A stretch of DNA of 64,000 nt from Neptunomonas phycophila. GTDB taxonomy: Bacteria; Pseudomonadota; Gammaproteobacteria; Pseudomonadales; Balneatricaceae. The notes beneath the pieces were generated by a model that saw only the letters and a program-made list of their open reading frames with translations, was not told the DNA's origin and did not search any database. A program made the translations under genes and the position numbers. Positions 7,927 through 17,090 of this stretch are shown here, in pieces (the stretch's first letter is position 1; each line of letters begins with the position of its first letter). The stretch covers positions 62,001-126,000 of the forward strand of contig NZ_MRCI01000001.1 of the NCBI RefSeq assembly GCF_001922575.1. Reading direction: 5' to 3'.

Positions 7927-9819
7927 ATGACGAAGCAATATAACGCTGAATCGATAGAGGTCTTAAGTGGCCTAGAACCGGTACAACGACGACCGGGTAT
8001 GTACACCGATACGGATAGACCCAATCACCTAGCGCAAGAAGTCATCGATAACTCTGTGGATGAGGCGTTAGCAGGCCACGCTAAACAAATTGATGTGGTG
8101 CTACATAAAGATGGATACCTGTCGGTTAGTGATGATGGCCGGGGCATGCCGGTTGATATTCATCCAGAAGAAGGGGTGAGCGGTGTTGAGCTGATCCTGA
8201 CGCGTCTGCATGCTGGGGGTAAGTTTAGCAGTGATAATTACCAATACTCGGGTGGCTTGCACGGTGTTGGTGTATCGGTGGTAAATGCGTTATCAAAATT
8301 ACTTGAGGTGCAGATCAAACGTGATGGTCAAGTGTACCGCATCGGGTTTGCTGACGGTGCTAAGGTCTCCGAACTGGAGGTGATAGACACGTGTGGTAAG
8401 CGAAATACAGGGACAACGGTACGTTTTCTTGCCGACCCTAAGTATTTTGATTCACCTAAGTACAGTGTATCAAGGCTTAAACATAACTTACGAGCCAAAG
8501 CTGTTCTCTGCCCCGGCTTGAAAGTTACCTTTAATGATCAAAGTAGCGGTAAAAGCGAAAAAGAAGAGTGGTATTACGAAGACGGCTTATGTGATTACCT
8601 CAAAAGCAGCACTCAGGTTTATGAAACATTACCTGAACAGCCTTTTACGGGGAGCTTGCAGGGCGAAGAAGACGCTGTTGAGTGGGCGGTTCAATGGCTT
8701 CCGGAAGGCGGCGAACAAACCTGTGAAAGCTTTGTTAACTTGATACCGACAGCTGTCGGAGGTACGCACGTCAATGGTTTTCGAACAGGGCTTTTAGAGG
8801 CCATGCGAGAGTTTTGTGAGTTTCGTAACCTTTTACCGCGCGGCGTCAAACTCACGCCTGATGATATCTGGGAGCGGTGTTGCTACATATTGTCAGCAAA
8901 AATGCATGATCCTCAATTTGCAGGGCAGACAAAAGAGCGTTTGTCATCGCGGCATATAGCGGCCTTTATCTCTGGCGTGACGAAGGATGCCTTTTCGCTG
9001 TGGCTCAACAGTAACGTAGAAGAAGGCGAAAAAATTGCCGATATGGTGATAAGTAACGCTCAGAAGCGTCTGCGTTCAAGCAAAAAAGTGATTCGTAAAA
9101 AGGTGACTCAAGGCCCCGCATTGCCCGGAAAGCTAGCAGATTGCTCCGGTGTTGAAACGATGCGTTCTGAGTTGTTCCTCGTCGAAGGTGACTCCGCAGG
9201 CGGTTCCGCAAAGCAGGCACGTGATCGACAATTCCAAGCCATTATGCCTTTGCGCGGAAAGATCTTAAATACATGGGAAGTCGAGTCCGGTGACATTTTA
9301 TCCTCCCAAGAGATTCATGATATCTCCGTGGCGGTCGGTGTAGAGCCCGGGTCTGACAACCTAGAAGGCTTGCGCTATGGCCGAATCTGTATTTTAGCGG
9401 ATGCTGACTCTGATGGATTGCATATTGCGACGTTGATTTGTGCGCTCTTTTTGCGCCACTTCAAACCGCTGGTGGATGCCGGTCATATTTATGTGGCTAT
9501 GCCGCCGTTGTACCGCATTGATGCCGGTAAAGAAGTTTACTATGCACTTGATGATGCAGAGAAAGACGGTATCACAGAGCGTCTGCGTGCTGAGCGCAAG
9601 AATGTGAAAATTGGAGTGCAACGATTCAAGGGGCTGGGGGAAATGAACCCAATGCAGCTTCGTGAAACGACCATGGATCCCGATACGCGCCGTCTTGTGC
9701 AGCTCACCTTGGATGCAGACGATAATACGCATGAAACCATGGATATGCTGCTGGCTAAAAAGCGCGCCGCTGACCGCAAAGTCTGGTTAGAGTCTAAAGG
9801 CGACCTTGCTGATATTTAG
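7927..9819 (+). CDS. parE: DNA topoisomerase IV subunit B
   Basis: The 630-residue ATPase subunit of topoisomerase IV, the same length as E. coli ParE. The GHKL ATP site shows EVIDNSVDEAL and DDGRGMPVD. The TOPRIM domain has EGDSAGG, PLRGKI and DADSDGLHI, which coordinate magnesium for strand cleavage. It partners ParC, encoded 79 bases downstream, to decatenate replicated chromosomes. AAGGA precedes ATG 7927 at good spacing. Confidence 0.97.
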   Translation: MTKQYNAESIEVLSGLEPVQRRPGMYTDTDRPNHLAQEVIDNSVDEALAGHAKQIDVVLHKDGYLSVSDDGRGMPVDIHPEEGVSGVELILTRLHAGGKFSSDNYQYSGGLHGVGVSVVNALSKLLEVQIKRDGQVYRIGFADGAKVSELEVIDTCGKRNTGTTVRFLADPKYFDSPKYSVSRLKHNLRAKAVLCPGLKVTFNDQSSGKSEKEEWYYEDGLCDYLKSSTQVYETLPEQPFTGSLQGEEDAVEWAVQWLPEGGEQTCESFVNLIPTAVGGTHVNGFRTGLLEAMREFCEFRNLLPRGVKLTPDDIWERCCYILSAKMHDPQFAGQTKERLSSRHIAAFISGVTKDAFSLWLNSNVEEGEKIADMVISNAQKRLRSSKKVIRKKVTQGPALPGKLADCSGVETMRSELFLVEGDSAGGSAKQARDRQFQAIMPLRGKILNTWEVESGDILSSQEIHDISVAVGVEPGSDNLEGLRYGRICILADADSDGLHIATLICALFLRHFKPLVDAGHIYVAMPPLYRIDAGKEVYYALDDAEKDGITERLRAERKNVKIGVQRFKGLGEMNPMQLRETTMDPDTRRLVQLTLDADDNTHETMDMLLAKKRAADRKVWLESKGDLADI

Positions 9820-9898
9820 GATGTGACATGCCCGGTTATCAATCGAGATAGCTGGCAGCGGGTTGCTGACGACAAGATTGAATGGATAGAAAAAACCC

Positions 9899-12175
9899 AT
9901 GAGTGAAATAAACATTGATGACAGTATCGAGCGCCTCTCGTTAAAGTCGTTTACTGAAAAGGCGTATTTGGACTATTCCATGTATGTCATTCTAGACCGT
10001 GCGCTGCCAAATATCGGTGACGGCATGAAGCCTGTACAGCGTCGTATTATCTACGCGATGTCTGAGTTGGGTTTGAAAGCGGCCGCTAAGCACAAGAAAT
10101 CGGCACGTACAGTGGGGGACGTATTAGGTAAGTTTCATCCCCATGGTGATAGTGCGTGCTACGAAGCGATGGTTTTGATGGCGCAGCCGTTTAGCTATCG
10201 CTACCCGCTCGTGGATGGACAGGGTAACTGGGGATCGCAAGATGATCCTAAATCGTTTGCCGCAATGCGATATACCGAGTCTCGTTTAGCTAAATATGCT
10301 GAAGTCCTGTTGAAAGAAATAGGGCTAGGAACGGTTGAGTGGCAGCCAAACTTTGATGGCTCTCTTAATGAGCCTATGGTGCTACCTGCCCGTTTACCAA
10401 ATATATTGTTGAATGGCGGAACGGGTATTGCTGTCGGCATGGCGACGGATATTCCGCCGCATAACTTGCGCGAAGTGACCAGTGCGTGCATCCATTTATT
10501 GGATAACCCTAAAGCGGATGTGGCTCAGTTATGTGAATTCATTCCTGGCCCAGATATGCCGACGGATGCTGAAATTATCAGCTCGCCATCGGATTTGCGC
10601 AAAGTGTACGAAACCGGTCGCGGCTCTGTGCGGATGCGGGCTGTTTATACCGTTGAAAGCGGTGATGTGGTAGTGACCGCTCTGCCATACCAGGTGTCCG
10701 GCGCCAAGGTGCTTGAGCAGATTGCTCAACAAATGCAGCAGAAAAAACTGCCAATGGTTGCTGATTTACGCGACGAATCAGACCATGAAAACCCGACGCG
10801 CCTAGTCATTATACCTCGTTCGAATCGTATCGATATCGAGCAGTTGATGGCTCATTTGTTCGCGTCGACCGACCTTGAGCGAACTTATCGTATCAACATG
10901 AATATGATTGGTATTGATGGACGTCCTCAGGTTAAAGATTTGCGTCAAATTTTAGTCGAATGGCTCAGTTGGCGAACCAGTGTTGTACGCCGTCGTTTAG
11001 AATACCGTTTGGCTAAAGTGTTAGATCGCTTACACATCCTTGAAGGTTTGATGACGGCCTATCTGAATATTGATGAAGTGATCGCTATCATTCGTAATGA
11101 GGATGAGCCTAAAGCGGAATTGATGAGCCGTTTTAATTTATCAGCCTTACAAGCCGACGCTATCTTAGACTTGAAGCTGCGCCATTTGGCTAAACTCGAA
11201 GAGTTTAAGATTAAAGGTGAGCAGGATGAGTTAGAAGAAGAGCGTAAGCGTATAGAGCTTATTTTGGGCTCGGATCAACGTATGCGCACATTGATCAAGA
11301 AAGAGCTAAAAGAAGACATGGACACCTACGGTGATGATCGCCGTTCGCCGATTGTCCAGCGTGCTGAAGCGCAAGCATTTAGTGAGAAAGATTTGCTATC
11401 GGCTGATCCTGTTACCGTCGTTATCTCTAAGCAAGGATGGATTCGTGCAGCGAAAGGGCATGATATTGATCCTGAAGGTTTAAGCTACAAAGCGGGTGAT
11501 GGCTTTAAAGTTGCGTGCCCTGGGCGGATGAACCAACCGTTAATTCTATTAGATACTACGGGGCGCAGTTACACGCTTGATACACATACACTGCCTTCTG
11601 CCAGAGGTCAGGGAGAGCCAATAACCGGTAAGATCAGCCTACCCGCTGGCGCAACGATTGAAACCGCCTTGTCTGGTAAACCTTCAGACAAGGTGTTACT
11701 GGCGTCTGATGCTGGGTATGGTTTTATAACAACGGTGGAAGACTTATCCAGCAAAACCAAAAATGGTAAAGCGGCGCTAACTTTGCCTAAAAACGCACAA
11801 GTGTTGCCTCCTGTTGGGGTGCCTTATGTTGAAGGGCACTGGTTAGCAGCGGTTACCACTGAAGGGCGTTTGTTAGTGTTCCCAGTAGCTGAGTTGCCCG
11901 AGCTGGCGCGAGGCAAAGGAAATAAAATCATTAACATTCCGTCGGTGAGAGCCTCAACTCGAGAGGAGGTCGTCACGGCATTAGCAGTGCTTCCAGAAGG
12001 GGCGGCGCTAAAGGTGCATGCTGGACGTCAGCATCTTAACTTGAAGGCTTCTGATTTGGAGCATTATCGAGGAGAGAGAGGGCGACGCGGTAACAAGTTG
12101 CCACGAGGCTATCAGCGAGTAGACCAACTGGAAGTGGTGGCAAATGACAAGCCGGATGCTTCATCGCAAGACTAG
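9899..12175 (+). CDS. parC: DNA topoisomerase IV subunit A
   Basis: The 758-residue breakage-reunion subunit of topoisomerase IV. The winged-helix core includes [15 protein letters not shown], and the catalytic tyrosine lies in [10 protein letters not shown]. Ser85 and Glu89, equivalent to E. coli Ser80 and Glu84, are both wild type, so no quinolone-resistance substitution is seen. A coiled-coil region and a beta-pinwheel C-terminal domain follow. A strong terminator closes the operon at 12189. Confidence 0.97.
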   Translation: MSEINIDDSIERLSLKSFTEKAYLDYSMYVILDRALPNIGDGMKPVQRRIIYAMSELGLKAAAKHKKSARTVGDVLGKFHPHGDSACYEAMVLMAQPFSYRYPLVDGQGNWGSQDDPKSFAAMRYTESRLAKYAEVLLKEIGLGTVEWQPNFDGSLNEPMVLPARLPNILLNGGTGIAVGMATDIPPHNLREVTSACIHLLDNPKADVAQLCEFIPGPDMPTDAEIISSPSDLRKVYETGRGSVRMRAVYTVESGDVVVTALPYQVSGAKVLEQIAQQMQQKKLPMVADLRDESDHENPTRLVIIPRSNRIDIEQLMAHLFASTDLERTYRINMNMIGIDGRPQVKDLRQILVEWLSWRTSVVRRRLEYRLAKVLDRLHILEGLMTAYLNIDEVIAIIRNEDEPKAELMSRFNLSALQADAILDLKLRHLAKLEEFKIKGEQDELEEERKRIELILGSDQRMRTLIKKELKEDMDTYGDDRRSPIVQRAEAQAFSEKDLLSADPVTVVISKQGWIRAAKGHDIDPEGLSYKAGDGFKVACPGRMNQPLILLDTTGRSYTLDTHTLPSARGQGEPITGKISLPAGATIETALSGKPSDKVLLASDAGYGFITTVEDLSSKTKNGKAALTLPKNAQVLPPVGVPYVEGHWLAAVTTEGRLLVFPVAELPELARGKGNKIINIPSVRASTREEVVTALAVLPEGAALKVHAGRQHLNLKASDLEHYRGERGRRGNKLPRGYQRVDQLEVVANDKPDASSQD

Positions 12176-12188
12176 TTCTGCATACTCA

Positions 12189-12227
12189 TAAAAAAAGCCG
12201 AAGCGAGAATACCGCTTCGGCTTTTTT
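12189..12227. terminator. Bidirectional intrinsic terminator between parC and the convergent gene
   Basis: A perfect stem of aaaaaagccgaagcg with cgcttcggctttttt around a 7-base loop. Runs of A before and T after make it functional on both strands. It serves parC from the left and the minus-strand gene at 12282-14030 from the right. Confidence 0.92.
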
Positions 12228-12281
12228 GTACGTTAAGTGTACCTATTTTTCGAGATAGACAATGGCTAAGTAGAACAAGCT

Positions 12282-14030
12282 CTAATCAGCGGTATTAAGC
12301 TTTGATAACAGGTGTTCAGATTGTTTTTTGAGTAAGTCCTGATAACTATTACTCATGGCGAGAATAAGGACCTTATCTTCTTCTTCGCGTTGAATGTTTG
12401 CGTGCTGTAATAGTCCAGTTTTTAAATGTTGGGCTTCAGTGAGGGCTGTGTGGCTAATCAGCTCATTCGATTGAGTGGTGCGTGTTAGAAACAGAGCTTC
12501 TTCTTTGATGAGTGACAGTTTGGTTCTGTTTCCACGCACGAGAGCAATATGAAGGTTAAGTGCTGGTTGCATTTGACGGATGCGGCTTTGGTTAAAGGCA
12601 CGATAAAGAAGCACGAAAAGCTTTGCGGCGCATAACGCATGAATGCCGTGGCTATCTTCTGCATCCTGATCATCAAAAAATAACTCCATGTCGCCCGTTG
12701 CTTGTACCGTTATTTCACCACCATAAATGGTGGCGACCTGGCGCAGCAGCTGTTCATATGTGTCGAGCAGGGACTCGTGCAGTTCGGGCTCTATGTAATC
12801 ACTGTGGCCGGTTGTTGCGTCAATGTAGATTAGGTAGGCCGCTTCGGTAGGAGCTAAAGATAACTCTAGCTGATGCTCTAGAGAGTATAAGTCCAATTGC
12901 TCTTCGGGGCGGGCTTCTCGTAATGGGTTGGCAGAAGGTACGCTAGGCTCTGTCATTTTAGCGGTTACAGAGTACAAGGGACGCGAATTTTCAATTGGGC
13001 TACTATCGTCGAGTTCGTTGCTGGTGGTTGAAAAAGTCGACGCATGATCTGTTACTTGCGCGAGCTCCTGTGCTTCATCGTCTGCCGGAGCCGGGACAAA
13101 ATGAGGCATACGCACTTGATAGTCAGGCTTCAATAAGGCGACTAGCTCATCATTGTTGAGCTCTTCTTCGACGGCGGTAGTATAGGCTGAAGAGGGGGCT
13201 TCGTTCTCTAGCGGCGGCGATATATGCGAGGCGTTTTCAATATCTTGTGCGCTGTATGTCTGGGTGTCGGAAGGCAATGGTTCAGTCGGAGGCGCTATTG
13301 TTGAGCTTGCAGGCTCTTGGATATTGTCAGCATCTGATGAGGTGTCCGGTGTTTTGATATCGGCAGTCGTTTCCGGGTCGCGGCTAGCGGTGCTAGCGTC
13401 GTTGGCGCCTAAATCCTCGGTGGTTTGTAGCGGTGTAACGTTAGAAACATCTTGAGTTGGTTCAAGAGTGGGCTCTGGAATTGAGAAGCAGGGAGCATTT
13501 TCGGCAGCGATGGCAGCAAGTGCATTGGCTTTGGCTTGTCGTAAATAAATCCACACACTGAACAGCGTAAGGATTATCACAATAAGCGACAATATCCCCA
13601 TCTGCCAAAGGTAAGAGACAAGTAGGTTGTATTGTGGGCCTGTATTTACGAAGAGCTTGAGTTTGCCATTGGTGCTTTGCTTGTTACCAAGAATGACTTG
13701 TTGTTCATTGCCTGTTTCTTCGCCTGCTCTCGCAATCAAATGATTAGAGTTGTCATAAACACTAATGCCATTAACCTGCTCTGAGCTAGTAATGGTATTA
13801 AGTATATAATTTAGGCTGATGATGTCGTCGGCCATGATAAATGGCTGCACCGACAAGGCGGTTTGCTTAGCGGTTTGTTTTCCATCGATGACAGCTTGAT
13901 GAGTGGCTAATCGATCGGCCGCAAATAGTAAGTAAATTGAGCTCAGTAACCATCCACCTAAAAGAACACAGGCGATAATCAATATTGGGCGTGATATAGA
14001 GCCGAAAGAAGATGGCGCAGCTTTAAACAT
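12282..14030 (-). CDS. Two-TM membrane protein with acidic linker and nucleotide-cyclase-like C-terminal domain
   Basis: A 582-residue inner-membrane protein. Membrane segments at about 14-38 and 142-164 enclose a roughly 100-residue periplasmic domain, an arrangement recalling the AhpA/YtjB (Smp) family. A long acidic, serine/threonine/proline-rich linker follows (about 175-385). The C-terminal domain (about 390-560) has the layout of a class III nucleotide cyclase: IYIDATTGH at the first metal-aspartate position, YGGEITVQATGDMELFF, an alanine-rich helix, and LNLHIALVRG in place of the usual IGIHxG. The second metal aspartate and substrate residues are not clearly conserved, so it may bind nucleotide or act as a scaffold. 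It is divergent from proA and convergent with parC. The product is not confidently named. Confidence 0.75.
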   Translation of the reverse strand: MFKAAPSSFGSISRPILIIACVLLGGWLLSSIYLLFAADRLATHQAVIDGKQTAKQTALSVQPFIMADDIISLNYILNTITSSEQVNGISVYDNSNHLIARAGEETGNEQQVILGNKQSTNGKLKLFVNTGPQYNLLVSYLWQMGILSLIVIILTLFSVWIYLRQAKANALAAIAAENAPCFSIPEPTLEPTQDVSNVTPLQTTEDLGANDASTASRDPETTADIKTPDTSSDADNIQEPASSTIAPPTEPLPSDTQTYSAQDIENASHISPPLENEAPSSAYTTAVEEELNNDELVALLKPDYQVRMPHFVPAPADDEAQELAQVTDHASTFSTTSNELDDSSPIENSRPLYSVTAKMTEPSVPSANPLREARPEEQLDLYSLEHQLELSLAPTEAAYLIYIDATTGHSDYIEPELHESLLDTYEQLLRQVATIYGGEITVQATGDMELFFDDQDAEDSHGIHALCAAKLFVLLYRAFNQSRIRQMQPALNLHIALVRGNRTKLSLIKEEALFLTRTTQSNELISHTALTEAQHLKTGLLQHANIQREEEDKVLILAMSNSYQDLLKKQSEHLLSKLNTAD

Positions 14031-14150
14031 GGGGTACAGGTCGTCCGTTTGATGGAATGATCCATAATGTAAATCGGGAAATCATACCAGTTTGTAGTAA
14101 TTAGGGTCACGGCTTATTACACAGTTCATGACCCTTGTGCAATAGCCATG

Positions 14151-14156
14151 TATAAT
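14151..14156 (+). promoter_or_regulatory. Possible -10 box for proA
   Basis: A consensus TATAAT lies 36 bases before the proA start, in the 161-bp divergent region between proA and the minus-strand membrane-protein gene. No good -35 hexamer lies at the right spacing, so the call is tentative. Confidence 0.35.
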
Positions 14157-14191
14157 GCTGTGTTCACGTCAACGCATATAAAGAGTAAGTG

Positions 14192-15448
14192 ATGAACGTT
14201 GAAGCATATATGAACAAGTTAGGTCAAAAAGCGCGTGAGGCATCTAGAGTGGTTGCCCGTGCAGATACTGGCTTGAAAAACAAAGCGTTATTAGCTATGG
14301 CAGAAGCGTTGGATGCAAGTCGCTCAGCACTGGCCAAGGCGAATGAAAAAGATTTAGAAAATGGCAAAGCGAACGGTTTAGATGCCGCCATGCTAGACCG
14401 TTTGGCGTTAAAACCAGCTACTATCGACACGATGATCGAAGGCTTAAAGCAGGTTGCCGCGTTACCTGACCCTATTGGCGGTATCACGGATATGAACTAT
14501 CGCCCCAGCGGTATTCAAATCGGCAAAATGCGTGTGCCTTTGGGCGTTATTGGCATTATTTATGAGTCACGCCCTAATGTAACAGTGGAGGCAGCCAGTC
14601 TTTGCTTAAAATCTGGCAACGCGACGATTTTACGCGGAGGCTCTGAAGCCATCCACTCTAACCAAGCTGTCGCTGATTGCATTCGACAGGGGTTGGAAGC
14701 AGCGGGTTTACCGTTAGAAGCGGTTCAAGTTGTGGAAACAACGGACCGTGCAGCGGTCGGCAAGCTAATTACTATGCCGGAGTATGTTGATGTTATCGTA
14801 CCTCGGGGTGGTAAAGGGCTGATTGAGCGTGTGAGTCAAGAAGCCCGGGTGCCCGTGATCAAACATTTAGATGGCGTTTGCCATGTTTATATTGATGCTC
14901 AAGCCGATGTCGTGAAAGCAGAAAACATAGCGCTTAATGCTAAAACACACCGTTATGGCACCTGTAACACCATGGAAACCTTGCTGGTCCATGAGTCAAT
15001 CGCGGAGACTATTTTACGTGATTTGGCCGATCGTTACGTGGCAGCCGGGGTGGAATTACGCGGTTGTGATAAATCGCGCAAGTTAGCTCCTGTGATGATA
15101 GCGGCGTCCGTTGACGATTGGTCAACAGAGTATTTAGCGCCAGTGCTGTCTGTAAAGGTGGTTTCAGGTTTGGAAGAAGCGATTGAGCATATTAATCAGT
15201 ATGGATCGCACCATACGGATGCAATTGTGACTGAAAATTACTCTTTGGCGCGCCGTTTCCTTCGTGAGGTTGATTCTAGCTCTGTCATGGTAAATGCATC
15301 GACTCGTTTTGCCGACGGCTTTGAGTATGGTTTAGGTGCCGAAATTGGTATCTCTACCGACAAGATTCATGCGCGTGGCCCCGTAGGGTTAGAGGGCTTA
15401 ACGTCACAAAAATACGTGGTGTTAGGTGACGGGCAAATCCGTAAATAA
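14192..15448 (+). CDS. proA: Gamma-glutamyl phosphate reductase
   Basis: A 418-residue NADPH-dependent reductase that converts gamma-glutamyl phosphate to glutamate-5-semialdehyde, the second step of proline synthesis. The catalytic cysteine lies in [11 protein letters not shown], with [11 protein letters not shown] and the [13 protein letters not shown] tail also present. ATG 14192 is preferred over the overlapping GTG 14189; both follow AAGAG. proB is not adjacent. Instead proA leads into nadD, the arrangement known from Pseudomonas. Confidence 0.96.
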   Translation: MNVEAYMNKLGQKAREASRVVARADTGLKNKALLAMAEALDASRSALAKANEKDLENGKANGLDAAMLDRLALKPATIDTMIEGLKQVAALPDPIGGITDMNYRPSGIQIGKMRVPLGVIGIIYESRPNVTVEAASLCLKSGNATILRGGSEAIHSNQAVADCIRQGLEAAGLPLEAVQVVETTDRAAVGKLITMPEYVDVIVPRGGKGLIERVSQEARVPVIKHLDGVCHVYIDAQADVVKAENIALNAKTHRYGTCNTMETLLVHESIAETILRDLADRYVAAGVELRGCDKSRKLAPVMIAASVDDWSTEYLAPVLSVKVVSGLEEAIEHINQYGSHHTDAIVTENYSLARRFLREVDSSSVMVNASTRFADGFEYGLGAEIGISTDKIHARGPVGLEGLTSQKYVVLGDGQIRK

Positions 15449-15489
15449 GTGGTTTATAGCATGATACCCAACATAGCAGGCCATCATTG

Positions 15490-16134
15490 ATGGCCGCTCA
15501 TGTTTTTATGGGCGGAACATTTGACCCGATTCATAATGGTCATTTGAGAACGGCATTAGAGATTCAACAGTGGCTTGGGGTTGATTACGTAAACCTCATG
15601 CCCTCAAAACGGCCTGTGCACAGAGAAGCTCCAGGCTGTCGAGCGCAAGACCGTTTGGCAATGGTTGAGTTGGCGGTACACAACGAGCCTGCATTACGCT
15701 GTGATTCTCGAGAGATTGACTCTGACCAAGCGTCTTATTCTGTTTATACATTGGCAGGCTTACGTAAGGAACTCGGAGCTAACCAGCCGGTCTGTATGGT
15801 GCTTGGTATGGATGCGTTCCTTGGGTTGGATTCATGGCATTGCTATGAAGATATTATGAGTTTATGCCACATTATTGTGGTCGCTCGCCCTGGTTATGCG
15901 TTAACACCCAACAAGGTATTAGCGGATTTATTGAAAAAGCATCAGGCAACGGCTCGTGAGGCATTATTAGGTAAGCCGCATGGGCATATTGTGATTCATG
16001 AATTGACGCCGCTGGACATATCGGCGACTGACATTCGGTCGTTGCTCCAGAAGGGGCTGTCTCCACGATATTTGCTGCCTGAAGCTGTTCTTGATTACAT
16101 TGAAAAAATGCAACTGTATAAAGCATCAGACTAA
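15490..16134 (+). CDS. nadD: Nicotinate-nucleotide adenylyltransferase
   Basis: A 214-residue enzyme joining nicotinate mononucleotide and ATP to make deamido-NAD. The nucleotidyltransferase signature GGTFDPIHNGH is near the N-terminus, and the ISATDIR motif (ISSTxxR type) is near the C-terminus. ATG 15490 overlaps a TTG at 15487; the ATG start gives MAAHVFMGGTFDP, as in relatives. It is followed by rsfS and rlmH, the conserved order in most gammaproteobacteria. Confidence 0.95.
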   Translation: MAAHVFMGGTFDPIHNGHLRTALEIQQWLGVDYVNLMPSKRPVHREAPGCRAQDRLAMVELAVHNEPALRCDSREIDSDQASYSVYTLAGLRKELGANQPVCMVLGMDAFLGLDSWHCYEDIMSLCHIIVVARPGYALTPNKVLADLLKKHQATAREALLGKPHGHIVIHELTPLDISATDIRSLLQKGLSPRYLLPEAVLDYIEKMQLYKASD

Positions 16135-16211
16135 CGAATCGATGCTTTAATTAATGAATACATGATTCAACCCAAAAATATGGGTTTAACAACAAAGGTA
16201 AATACTGGCTA

Positions 16212-16571
16212 ATGCAAACTGAGCAACTGATCGAATTAGTACGCACCACGATGGATGATATGAAAGCGCGTGATATTGATGTTATCGATGTTCGTGGTAA
16301 GTCCAGCGTGACGGACTATATGATGATTGCGTGTGGCACTTCAAAACGACATGTGATGTCGATTGCCCAAGACGTAATAGAGAAAATGAAAGAGAACAAC
16401 TTACAGCCAATAGGTACAGAAGGCCAAGGCGTTGGTGATTGGGTGTTAGTGGACTTGGGCGATTTGGTGATACACGTCATGATGCCTGATGCGCGTAGCT
16501 TCTATGACTTAGAGCGTCTATGGAGTTTTGATCCAGTAGATGAAGCGGTTGAAGAAGAAGTAGGCTTGTAA
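16212..16571 (+). CDS. rsfS: Ribosomal silencing factor RsfS
   Basis: A 119-residue protein that binds ribosomal protein uL14 on the large subunit and blocks subunit joining during starvation. Family motifs [29 protein letters not shown] and [17 protein letters not shown] are present. AAAGG precedes ATG 16212. A small hairpin (aaccca/tgggtt, about 16174-16192) lies in the nadD-rsfS gap. rlmH follows after four bases. Confidence 0.95.
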   Translation: MQTEQLIELVRTTMDDMKARDIDVIDVRGKSSVTDYMMIACGTSKRHVMSIAQDVIEKMKENNLQPIGTEGQGVGDWVLVDLGDLVIHVMMPDARSFYDLERLWSFDPVDEAVEEEVGL

Positions 16572-16575
16572 ATCG

Positions 16576-17043
16576 ATGAAAGTACGTTTACTAGCGGTCG
16601 GTGGAAAAATGCCAGATTGGGTAACACAGGGGTTTAACGAGTATGTTAAGCGCCTACCCAATGAAATGGCATTTGAGTTAATTGAGCTGCCGCTAGGGCA
16701 TAGAGGTAAAAGTAGTGACCCTGCCAAAGCGATTCGCCAAGAGGGGGATGCCATGTTAGCGGCTATTCCTAAAGGCGACCGCGTTATTGCTTTGGAAGTG
16801 AATGGAAAAAACTGGTCTACCGAGCAGTTAGCCGAGCAAATGCAAAACTGGCAAATGGATGGTTGTAATGTGTCGCTGCTAGTGGGCGGGCCTGATGGTT
16901 TAGATCGGCGATGTGTTGAATTAGCTGATCAAAAGTGGTCGCTTTCAGGTTTAACTATGCCGCATCCTTTAGTACGAATTCTGTTAGCTGAGCAGGTTTA
17001 TCGTGCTTGGACTATTACAAAAGGGCATCCGTACCACAAATGA
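16576..17043 (+). CDS. rlmH: 23S rRNA pseudouridine-1915 N3-methyltransferase RlmH
   Basis: A 155-residue SPOUT-class methyltransferase, the same length as E. coli RlmH, which methylates pseudouridine 1915 in helix 69 of 23S rRNA. SAM-binding knot motifs are visible: LLVGGPDGL, then [24 protein letters not shown] and the KGHPYHK C-terminus. It is coupled to rsfS. Confidence 0.96.
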   Translation: MKVRLLAVGGKMPDWVTQGFNEYVKRLPNEMAFELIELPLGHRGKSSDPAKAIRQEGDAMLAAIPKGDRVIALEVNGKNWSTEQLAEQMQNWQMDGCNVSLLVGGPDGLDRRCVELADQKWSLSGLTMPHPLVRILLAEQVYRAWTITKGHPYHK

Positions 17044-17090
17044 TAAATCGCCTTTCTTTTTTATATTTTGGGTTATCGAATAATTAGCTT

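Noticed and set aside
10120-10175. Possible quinolone-resistance substitution in parC
   Set aside because: The equivalents of Ser80 and Glu84 are both the sensitive wild-type residues.
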